From Spirulina sp. SIO3F2 (GTDB lineage: Bacteria > Cyanobacteriota > Cyanobacteriia > Cyanobacteriales > Spirulinaceae): a stretch of 32,772 bases of DNA. Shown one piece after another: positions 18,228 through 25,106 of this stretch. The translations under genes were made by a program, and so were the position numbers. The stretch spans positions 1-32,772 of the forward strand of contig JAAHHN010000058.1 in assembly GCA_010672165.1 (NCBI GenBank). Direction: 5' to 3'. The notes beneath the pieces are model-generated. The model was given only the letters and a program-made list of their open reading frames with translations, ran no database searches and was not told where the DNA came from. Every line of letters starts with the position of its first letter. Positions within the stretch are counted from its first letter, which is position 1.

Positions 18228-18776
18228 GTGCTAATTGTTAAACCGCTCTGGGAAAAATTAAGTGACCTTTTAGGCGGTCTATTGGGAGGCGGCCAGATTG
18301 ATAGCCGCTCGGCCGCCAAGCAGCGTCTGAAGCTGGTGATCGCCCACGATCGCGCGGGCTTAAGTCCGGAAATGCTCGAAGCGATGCGGCGTGAGATTCT
18401 GGCGGTCGTGGAACGCTATATGGATATTGATACGGATGAGTCGGAATTTTCCCTCTCCAGTGGCGATCGCATGACGTCGCTGGTGGCGAATCTCCCGATT
18501 CGTCGGATTCGCGCTAAACCCCTGGAGGAGCAAGAGGCGATCGCATCCGAGACCCAAGCGACTGTCACTGATGCGGATATTAGTGCAGAGCTAATCACGG
18601 AGGATCTTGACCCGCTAGAGACCGATGCTGAATTAGAAGACGGGGCAGAATCAGAGGATGCCAATGATGAGCCAGCGATCGATGGGGTGAATGAAATTGA
18701 TGCGGCATTAGCTGGAGAGGATGAGCCTGAGGAGGAAACTGAGTCTTCTGCTGAGACTGAGGAGGAAGGCGATTGA
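18228..18776 (+). CDS. minE: Cell division topological specificity factor MinE with acidic C-terminal tail
   Basis: From GTG 18228 the product has 182 residues. Residues 1-95 are a normal MinE: an N-terminal membrane-binding helix ([12 protein letters not shown]), the MinD-contact stretch [20 protein letters not shown], and the topological domain ending ANLPIRRIR. Residues 97-182 are an added tail with about 35 Asp/Glu and a single Lys. No known MinE needs this tail; usual lengths are about 85-110 residues. MinE stimulates MinD ATPase and drives Min patterning. The start is uncertain: TTG 18201 is in frame, but GTG 18228 gives a family-like N-terminus with GGA about 8 nt upstream. The tail shares the HIP1-rich base composition of the rest of the gene, so it does not look like a recent foreign insertion. 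Confidence 0.9.
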   Translation: MLIVKPLWEKLSDLLGGLLGGGQIDSRSAAKQRLKLVIAHDRAGLSPEMLEAMRREILAVVERYMDIDTDESEFSLSSGDRMTSLVANLPIRRIRAKPLEEQEAIASETQATVTDADISAELITEDLDPLETDAELEDGAESEDANDEPAIDGVNEIDAALAGEDEPEEETESSAETEEEGD

Positions 18777-18805
18777 TGTGAGCCTGATAGCCACTTCTAT
18801 CGTGA

Positions 18806-18979
18806 GGAAAAATTACGGGGCGTGAACAAGGTTTAGAGGAGGGAATTAAAGAGGGTCGGCGACAGGAGGTGTTGGCGATCGCGGTTCAACTGTTGGATGT
18901 ATTGGATAATGCCACGATCAGTCAGAAGACAGGGTTGGCGATCGCAGATATTGAGCGGCTTCGCGCTGGGGAAAAATGA
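18806..18979 (+). pseudogene. C-terminal remnant of an Rpn-like nuclease/transposase family protein
   Basis: A 57-codon frame with no start codon and a TGA just upstream. It reads REQGLEEGIKEGRRQEVLAI, then AVQLLDVLDNATISQKTGL, then IERLRAGEK. The EG-x-EG-R run followed by LLD-LDD-ATI-xKTGL is the usual end of cyanobacterial Rpn/PD-(D/E)XK proteins. A stretch in another frame just before it (SHFYREEKLR) may be the continuation across a frameshift. The nuclease domain is absent. It sits 29 nt after minE and is gene debris. Confidence 0.6.
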
Positions 18980-19048
18980 CTCGCTTTATTGGTGTTAACT
19001 GTTCCCCCTATTACGATAAATCTTGTTCTGTTAAATTGACTGCTTTCA

Positions 19049-19210
19049 TCAATGAGCATTGGCAACGCTCAACCAACCTGCGATCGCGTCTTGGAGATTT
19101 TGTTGGATTTCTTCTAGGGTTTCTCCTTCGGTAATACAACCTGGCAAGGCGGGGACTTCTGCCCAATATCCACCTTCTTCGGCTGGATGAATGATGGCGC
19201 TGATTTCCAT
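19049..19210 (-). CDS. Short HicB-like antitoxin domain, orphan
   Basis: A 53-residue frame from ATG 19210. MEISAIIHPAEEGGYWAEVP, then ALPGCITEGETLEEIQQNLQ and DAIAGWLSV match the HicB antitoxin N-terminal fold (partly degraded RNase-H-like), which blocks the HicA mRNA interferase. Family members are usually longer, with a further 15-60 residues, so this may be cut short by the TGA at 19049. No HicA (a small dsRBD-like protein with GSHH) is found on either side. It is either a solitary antitoxin or a remnant. AAAG lies close upstream of the ATG but is a weak ribosome site. Confidence 0.65.
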   Translation of the reverse strand: MEISAIIHPAEEGGYWAEVPALPGCITEGETLEEIQQNLQDAIAGWLSVANAH

Positions 19211-19269
19211 TACTTCTTTGACCCAAGTTCAGCTTTGCTTAGATACCTCTGAAAATAACACAACTCATC

Positions 19270-19360
19270 AGTACAGGACAAAAGCTATAAATTATAGGTT
19301 GGGTTTTAACCTACAAGCTTACAAGAGTCTAAGGCGATTCATGATTTTTTGTCCTGTACT
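19270..19360. mobile_element. MITE-like element with 14-bp terminal inverted repeats
   Basis: AGTACAGGACAAAA (19270-19283) and TTTTGTCCTGTACT (19347-19360) are exact complements bounding a 91-bp AT-rich unit with a smaller internal hairpin (TAGGTT...AACCTA). The octamer CACAACTC appears on both sides (19259-19266 and 19366-19373), offset from the repeats by 3 and 5 bp, which could be an imperfectly placed target-site duplication. There is no coding sequence inside. It lies 30 nt past the stop of the pentapeptide gene and may also serve as its transcript end. Confidence 0.45.
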
Positions 19361-19390
19361 CAGGGCACAACTCTATAAAATTTACTCAAT

Positions 19391-21580
19391 TCAGATTAAA
19401 GCAAGCAGTGAGGCAATAGCTGGTAAAAGTCTTGTACATGACTCGGTAAGCTGAGCCGTATCTGAAAGACCAGCCACAGTTCCTTTGATGATTTTAATCG
19501 CAGTTTTAGCTGCTTTTTGTAAATTACTATCTTCTGGCTTTTGCCAAGCCTCTACTAAAGTTTCAAGTTGTTCAAGGGCTTCTGTTTTGTCCTCATTAGA
19601 TAGCTCCTTCTCAAACTCAATTGCTGATTGTAGTTGACTCAGTAGTTCCTTTATACCTGGCTTTTCAGGGTCATCGGACTCTGGAAGCTGACCAATGCTG
19701 TTTGTGACAGATCCGCTAATTGTACCTATGGCAACTCCAGTCATATTCTGGCTCTCTCCAGATGCCACAACACCACTTACACTGCCCTCTACACCAGTGA
19801 TACTGATGTTGCCTTTGCTCTGTGACATAATGAACTCTCCTTTATTTTGATAGGTCTCTATGTAAAACTTTGGTTGTTGTAATGCAGTCTCTAGTAACCT
19901 TTCTAAACCCTGAATTCGTTGATCCTTTTGTATAGAATCTTTTAAAACAGCTTGAATATCAGAATAAGGTAAAGATAGTATTTTTCGATATTTCTCGAAG
20001 TATTGTGCATTAAGCTGGGCAGTATCTATTCTGTCGTTAATGGTAGCTTGTAATCGAATTTTTTGCTCTCCTTTTCCTTCAAGGGCAACAATTTCTAGCT
20101 CTGCTTCAGGATTCTCTTCTGCTAGTTGTTGAACTGCAATTGCAACAGCAGCGGGATCAATTTTATCGTAATGGTATAAATCTAAGCTTTTAAAGCTAAT
20201 CTCTATTCTACGAGGATCAACGTACTGTTTTCTATAGATCTCTAGCGTTTTAACTATAGGGGAAATAAAATCTGTAAAATCATTGGATTGAAAGATTTGA
20301 CTGCGGTCATCTGGTTTTCGCCAGGGATCTGGATCGTCCGCTGTTGGTAATCGCATGTAAACGTAGTCACATTCTATATTGTCCAGCTTTGAATCTACAG
20401 AAATTGCCCAATTCTCAATAGTTGATCCAGTTAATATAGCTCCTGTCAGATCTGTTCCGTAAAGTTGTACCCGAGCTAAATTGGCTTTTTCCAGGTTCGC
20501 TGATCTAAGGCTTGAACCACTTAACTTTACGCCCATAAGATTAGAGGCAGTAAAGTTGACATTATTAAGATTTAAATCTTGTAAATCCAAACCCATGAAA
20601 TCCTTTGATTGTCCTTTTTTGGTAACTACTAATTCTCTTATTATTGATATCTCTAAGTAAGTTCCTTCAAGACGACATTCCTCTAGGTTTTGTACATCTT
20701 GCCAGCAGGTTCGTGTTAAAACTGCATTTCTGAAATCAGAATTTTTCAAATTTGAACAAGAAAAGTTTGCATCTGTTAAATCTGCACTTGTAAAACGAGT
20801 TCCCCCTTTAGATGCTAAATTAACTGCTAGATTACCAATTAACTGATATCTTTTATCTTCTCGCACAGCACAAGAACCCACGTAAATCATTAATGCAATT
20901 GAACTGATGGTCGTTGGCATCATTATAACTAGTGCCCAAAATAGAGTGGGCTTACCAACTAATTCATATATTCCTCCTTCAAATGCTCCGAGCAGTAAAG
21001 ATATAGATGAAATGGCTATGATTTCATAGGATTTCCAACGTTTAGACAAAATTTTCGCAACAGCGACTGCAATTGATCCGAGGAAAATACCTGCCAGATT
21101 TACAGTTAGCAGCATGGCCATAAAAATAGCGAAAACTCTACTATTGGGAATGGGATAACCAGGAAAGGCAATGGTAATACTAACCAAAGTAACAAAAACC
21201 CCGGAAAACAACCACAGTTCTGCACCAATCCCCTTAAATAATATAATAAGTAAGAACCCCAAGAAGAAGAACGTCATAAAAATAGCTACAAACAACCCTC
21301 CAGCAAGGCTTTTAATATTACCTGTGTAGCCACCCAAGAAAGCTCCTCCAAATGCCGAAATAAATGTCGCTAATGCTACTAAAATTAAAAGAATAGTATT
21401 TAAAGTCAATGTCCAACTAGAGCTTAACCCTGCTTTTGTATAGCTTAAGTCTGCACCAACAAGAATAGCTCTTGTAAAATCTGATCCTCGAATATCAGCA
21501 TAGCTAAAATCAAATCCAGACAGATCTTGATCTACAAATGACTTTTCACGAAAACTTTTCTGATAGCTTATTCTAGACAT
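19391..21580 (-). CDS. Six-TM pentapeptide-repeat membrane protein with C-terminal helical module
   Basis: 729 residues in a mosaic. About 12-50 is a short pentapeptide block (DLSGFDFSYADIRGSDFTRA). About 55-235 holds roughly six hydrophobic membrane segments. About 265-390 is a second pentapeptide beta-helix (SADLTDANFSCSNLKNSDFR and onwards). About 420-580 is a soluble alpha/beta region (PAAVAIAVQQLAEENPEAEL, then LEIVALEGKGEQKIRL). Residues 585-729 are a Gly/Ser-rich SITGVEGSVSGVV segment followed by helices. The arrangement recalls large cyanobacterial pentapeptide proteins of unknown role. It follows the HEAT-repeat gene with a 19-nt gap, so the two form an operon. The DNA is AT-rich with no HIP1 site. 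An internal ATG at 19828 has a strong ribosome-binding site of its own. No enzyme motif was found. Confidence 0.82.
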   Translation of the reverse strand: MSRISYQKSFREKSFVDQDLSGFDFSYADIRGSDFTRAILVGADLSYTKAGLSSSWTLTLNTILLILVALATFISAFGGAFLGGYTGNIKSLAGGLFVAIFMTFFFLGFLLIILFKGIGAELWLFSGVFVTLVSITIAFPGYPIPNSRVFAIFMAMLLTVNLAGIFLGSIAVAVAKILSKRWKSYEIIAISSISLLLGAFEGGIYELVGKPTLFWALVIMMPTTISSIALMIYVGSCAVREDKRYQLIGNLAVNLASKGGTRFTSADLTDANFSCSNLKNSDFRNAVLTRTCWQDVQNLEECRLEGTYLEISIIRELVVTKKGQSKDFMGLDLQDLNLNNVNFTASNLMGVKLSGSSLRSANLEKANLARVQLYGTDLTGAILTGSTIENWAISVDSKLDNIECDYVYMRLPTADDPDPWRKPDDRSQIFQSNDFTDFISPIVKTLEIYRKQYVDPRRIEISFKSLDLYHYDKIDPAAVAIAVQQLAEENPEAELEIVALEGKGEQKIRLQATINDRIDTAQLNAQYFEKYRKILSLPYSDIQAVLKDSIQKDQRIQGLERLLETALQQPKFYIETYQNKGEFIMSQSKGNISITGVEGSVSGVVASGESQNMTGVAIGTISGSVTNSIGQLPESDDPEKPGIKELLSQLQSAIEFEKELSNEDKTEALEQLETLVEAWQKPEDSNLQKAAKTAIKIIKGTVAGLSDTAQLTESCTRLLPAIASLLALI
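19837..19842 (-). promoter_or_regulatory. Internal Shine-Dalgarno before ATG 19828
   Basis: Read on the minus strand, AAGGAG stands 8 nt before an in-frame ATG (19828) inside the pentapeptide gene. From there a separate 145-residue product (MSQSKGNISITG...) would be made. The codons for KGEF that carry the AAGGAG lie exactly at the junction between the linker and the C-terminal module, so this may be a fused gene that kept its own start. Confidence 0.55.
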
Positions 21581-21599
21581 TATTAATCACAAAACCCTA

Positions 21600-23621
21600 T
21601 TAACATCTCCTCTTAAAAAAACATTCTATTGCTTCAGACCACCCTCGAAAACTCCCTCCTCCTCCTGCTATTGGTTCACACCAACCAAAGTAAGGGTCAA
21701 AAACAAGATTCCCTTCACCAAACTTATCTAGCTCACAATCAACATATACTGGGTTGGGCAGGTTATGACTCCCAAAGAAATTACCAGTATCTACTCCAAG
21801 GCGTACCAGTGAAAATGCACTTATCCAGCGGATATCAAAATCTTCATTTACATTATTCATGATAGACTCTAATGCTTTAATCGTTTGAGGAGATGGGTTA
21901 GTAGGGTCTTCAATAAAACCAAGAATGAAAGCTGAATTATAACGCGACTTAAATTCGTTGTCTCCCATTTCCAAAATTCCTCTAAGTGCTTCGTTTAACT
22001 CAGGAAATTTCTTTACTTTTGCTGTACTCAAAAAAAATGCATGTAATTTGTCAGTGGGCCACGAATTATAGAAAGAATATAGTCTTTCTCTTTGCCTCAA
22101 AGTTTCCTCATCAACTTCCTCATTATGTCTATCATCACCAATCCAAAGGGAATTGCTAAAACCAATAACATTAGATGATTGAAAGTATCTTGAAGCAGGT
22201 TTTCTAGTAAGGGCTTCTAGTAGAAAAGACTTTATATCTAATTCCAGAGTACTTTTCTTTTCATAAGTCAGTTTTCCAAGGATGAGTAGAGAGTTTAGAC
22301 GAACTTCCATGCTCTCTTGAGCATTAGCAAAATATTCAAAAATTTTATTCAGTAAGCTTTGTGGAATCCTATCAACTTCCACTAATCCCCTGACTAAAGC
22401 TAGTCGAATATCAGGATCATTCTCTTCCAAAAGCTCTAATACCTCTTTAGTTGCTACATCTACTATTTTAGTGTCTTCGGATTTTAGCTTTAATAGTGCT
22501 ATTGCAGCTTCCATGCGAACACTAGAATTCTGATCCTGCTTTAAGGTTCTGAGAAGTAATTCAACTACAATTGGTGTAGTCGCTCCAATGCTACCCAGTG
22601 ATTTTGCAGTATTTAAACGAATTATATCCTCTGTGTTGCTCAAGCCACCAATCAAAAGGACAGCTACTGACTTTGTTCTATTCCCCAGTTTCCCTAGTGT
22701 GATGATTGTTTCATTGTGCACTGAAATACATTCATCTTCTAAATATTTAGCAATTATTGCTATGGTATTTGAATTAGCCGCGTTAGTCTTACCCAATGCT
22801 CTAATGACGGCTATACGGAGACTAGGAGCATCGCTCCCTATATACTCCAGTAAGGGATTAACTGTAGCCTGTCCCTGATAACCTATTCTTGATAGTCTAC
22901 CAAGACCAAACTCCTCAACAAAATTAACAGACTTGTTAAGATCAACTGTAGGACAGTAAGAAGAATCTACACCACTCCAGTAGGCAGTTAACTCACTTAT
23001 CTTGTTGATTATCTCTGTCTCTGTGGGTATGGATAAACGCTCTTTGCTCTCATGAACTTTAAATCCTCGACGCTGAGGATCTTGAGTATTTGCCATAATA
23101 CATCTTAGAGCTTTAGATACAGCAATGTGAACTTGTTGTTCTAGAGGATATTGTTCTAGAGGATCATCAATATCATAATCTGGTAAATTGCGATGGATCT
23201 CTAAAGTACTCAAGTTTTTATATATGAGGAGCTTTTCTAATACAGGAGTAGCCATTGTAGGAACAGCCTTTGAATTAATTAGACTAAGCACTCTAGCTGC
23301 TCTAATTAGAGTTTCTGGGTCGCTGCTAGTTTCTAAAATCGCAACTAAATCAGGGATAATTGCCTTCAAAGATAGGCTAGCAAGATCAGAATCTCCTCCA
23401 TAAGAGTACCCACTTTCCTCATAACACATTATTGTCCTTCCTGATTCTAGACCGCTTTCAGGAAAGTAACCATATCTACCAAATTCTTGAAGGAGTTCCT
23501 GAACGTTAACTGGTTTATCAGAATTTGTAGAAAACTCTCCTTCTGCTTTACTTGGACTAGGGACATAATCAGATATTAATAAAGCGATACTCAAAAAACC
23601 TGATATAAAAATCTTTTTCAT
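21600..23621 (-). CDS. Exported HEAT-repeat protein
   Basis: 673 residues from ATG 23621, with AGAGG a few bases upstream; the GTG just before it (23624) is less likely. The N-terminus is a signal peptide (MKKIFISGFLSIALLISDYV) with likely cleavage near SKAEG. About 90-135 and 220-480 are HEAT-like repeats of about 35 residues: IRALGKTNAANSNTIAIIAK, then IITLGKLGNRTKSVAVLLIG, then RLNTAKSLGSIGATTPIVVE and onwards. A further repeat block lies near 560-625. The C-terminus has a Gly-rich, Cys-containing end (CEPIAGGGGSFRGW ... CFFKRRC). HEAT arrays bind proteins; this one should act in the periplasm or at the envelope. It is the first gene of an operon with the six-TM pentapeptide gene 19 nt downstream, so an envelope complex is a reasonable guess. 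No enzyme motif is visible. Confidence 0.82.
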   Translation of the reverse strand: MKKIFISGFLSIALLISDYVPSPSKAEGEFSTNSDKPVNVQELLQEFGRYGYFPESGLESGRTIMCYEESGYSYGGDSDLASLSLKAIIPDLVAILETSSDPETLIRAARVLSLINSKAVPTMATPVLEKLLIYKNLSTLEIHRNLPDYDIDDPLEQYPLEQQVHIAVSKALRCIMANTQDPQRRGFKVHESKERLSIPTETEIINKISELTAYWSGVDSSYCPTVDLNKSVNFVEEFGLGRLSRIGYQGQATVNPLLEYIGSDAPSLRIAVIRALGKTNAANSNTIAIIAKYLEDECISVHNETIITLGKLGNRTKSVAVLLIGGLSNTEDIIRLNTAKSLGSIGATTPIVVELLLRTLKQDQNSSVRMEAAIALLKLKSEDTKIVDVATKEVLELLEENDPDIRLALVRGLVEVDRIPQSLLNKIFEYFANAQESMEVRLNSLLILGKLTYEKKSTLELDIKSFLLEALTRKPASRYFQSSNVIGFSNSLWIGDDRHNEEVDEETLRQRERLYSFYNSWPTDKLHAFFLSTAKVKKFPELNEALRGILEMGDNEFKSRYNSAFILGFIEDPTNPSPQTIKALESIMNNVNEDFDIRWISAFSLVRLGVDTGNFFGSHNLPNPVYVDCELDKFGEGNLVFDPYFGWCEPIAGGGGSFRGWSEAIECFFKRRC

Positions 23622-23911
23622 CACCTTCCGCCTCTGACGAACTAGAAAGATTAAGTGGAGAATTATTTTTGTCTTTTATGAACTTTCAAGCGCTTACGAA
23701 GCATATTGCTAAGACGACATGCTTAAATAATGTAGATTCACTAGTATCTGCAAGTACATAACAGCACTTGTTCTCGACCTAGTGATCATTTTACCCAGAA
23801 TACCCAAATATTAAGCTGCAACTGCACCAGCTCAAGAAACATTCATAATTCTGCGTTGAAAGCATGGTATATCTTCTCAGATATATCATGCAAATGGCGG
23901 AATCCCAGTGT

Positions 23912-24077
23912 TCAAGGCACGATTGCCCCCACTCGCTGCCAATAATCCTCATAAGCTTTCACCAAACCACGCCACCATCATCGCCTCCTCCCTCGGAATC
24001 CTCACCCAACAAACACCGCAAGCACCACCAACCCCGCCCTGCCCCAACCAATTCGGAATCAACAACCCCTGCACCAC
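23912..24077 (-). pseudogene. Frameshifted C-terminal fragment of an isoprenylcysteine methyltransferase-like protein
   Basis: One minus-strand frame reads LLIPNWLGQGG, then VRIPREEAMMVAWFGES and a stop. The next frame takes over at once with AYEDYWQRVGAIVP and a stop. Joined across a one-base shift they give the typical end of ICMT/PEMT-like integral membrane methyltransferases (RxPREExMMxxxFGExYxxYxxRxGxxxP). The catalytic N-terminal part is missing. It is a dead remnant. Confidence 0.6.
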
Positions 24078-24311
24078 TCTGATAAAGGCTAGGTTTTAGA
24101 GATTACTGTAAAGGTGATGTAAAACCTTGATATGTAAGAGATCTAGCTTGGCTATCACCTCATAAAAATCCAGTGCCATCGTATTTATCATGATATTCTC
24201 TTGGCTGGAAAGCCCCAAGATAAATCGACCACCGTAAATACCCCTTGCATTGTAACCAATTAAATTTCGGGGATCAGTTCGAATAGATATTGTTGGGTGT
24301 AGAGCGTGAAA

Positions 24312-24335
24312 TACCCAAAAGTATCCTTTTGGGTA
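24312..24335 (-). terminator. Likely terminator hairpin after the EAL gene
   Basis: TACCCAAAA (24312-24320) and TTTTGGGTA (24327-24335) form a perfect 9-bp stem with a 6-nt loop, 29 nt past the stop of the EAL gene. The U-tract on the minus strand is short (ATTTC), so termination would be weak or need help. Confidence 0.45.
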
Positions 24336-24364
24336 AAAACATACCCCAAAAAACTGATAGCTTA

Positions 24365-25084
24365 CTAAGGCTCATAATTCGGAAAAAATGCAACAGGCAA
24401 GTGCTCAAAACCCGGCTTTGCGAAAAAATACCCTTGAAACAGCTCAATCCCTTCTTCACAAAACCATTGATACTCTCGATCAGTCTCTACCCCTTCCGCA
24501 ATGATATCAATACCAAGATCCTGACAAGTCCGAATAATGCCCCGCACAATTGCTTGACGGGGACCATGAGAATCAATATTTCGAACGAGGGACATATCAA
24601 TCTTGATACTATCAGGCTGAAACTCAGCCAATAAATTCAAGCCAGAAAATCCAGCTCCAAAATCATCGATAGCAAAGTTAACCCCGAAATTACGGTAATA
24701 GTTGATGGCTTTAGCAAACCACAAAAAGTCATTAATAACTTCTGACTCAGTTACTTCTAAGAAGATTTTATTAACAGGGAATCCTGATTCTTTAGCAACT
24801 TCAATTAGCGAAGACACTGCTGTCTTAGAAACTTCTATACTTCGTGGAAGGAAATTTAGATTTAGATAACAGTTTACGCCTAAATCAACAGCATTGCGTA
24901 TTGCATTGACACGAAGCGTTTCATCAAAACAATATCTATTTGCCTCATGAACTTTTTGAAAAACTTGGCTGGCAGACTCACCATTAGACCCACGGACTAA
25001 AACTTCAAATGCCTCAACTTGACCCGCTAAAACATTAACAATGGGCTGAAATGCAAAAGAAAAGTTAGGTAAAAACAAGTCCAT
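24365..25084 (-). CDS. Stand-alone EAL-domain c-di-GMP phosphodiesterase
   Basis: 239 residues from ATG 25084, consisting of one EAL domain. The signature is EVL rather than EAL (E27), but the catalytic set is complete: N77 (NLNF), E110 (EVTES), D140-D141 (DDFGAG), K161 (SIKID), E197 (AEGVET) and Q217 (FQGYFF). It should hydrolyse c-di-GMP to pGpG in the cytosol. TTG 25138 would give 257 residues and overlap the upstream gene by 32 nt; ATG 25084 leaves 22 nt and is preferred, though its ribosome site is poorly spaced. The protein is clearly paralogous to the EAL part of the BLUF protein just upstream (shared RQAIVRG, DLGIDI, EYQWF, EGI). The pair looks like an operon. Confidence 0.9.
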   Translation of the reverse strand: MDLFLPNFSFAFQPIVNVLAGQVEAFEVLVRGSNGESASQVFQKVHEANRYCFDETLRVNAIRNAVDLGVNCYLNLNFLPRSIEVSKTAVSSLIEVAKESGFPVNKIFLEVTESEVINDFLWFAKAINYYRNFGVNFAIDDFGAGFSGLNLLAEFQPDSIKIDMSLVRNIDSHGPRQAIVRGIIRTCQDLGIDIIAEGVETDREYQWFCEEGIELFQGYFFAKPGFEHLPVAFFPNYEP

Positions 25085-25106
25085 AGAAATAACGAGGCCT
25101 CCAACT

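Larger units (their letters stand above)
23622..24364. other. 743-nt region without an intact gene
   Basis: Between the HEAT gene and the EAL gene I find no intact gene. It holds the promoter side of the HEAT operon, a decayed methyltransferase fragment (23912-24077, minus), a start-less open frame on the minus strand ending at 24096, and a hairpin at 24312-24335. Plus-strand frames at 23864-24099 are Pro/Ser/Thr-rich shadows of the decayed fragment. Confidence 0.7.

Noticed and set aside
19011-19226. 71-codon Arg-rich minus-strand frame
   Set aside because: It is a shifted reading of the HicB-like gene 19049-19210, whose product matches a known fold.
23864-24099. Pro/Ser-rich plus-strand frames (72 and 63 codons)
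   Set aside because: They lie antisense to the decayed methyltransferase fragment; the composition is an artefact of reading its complement.
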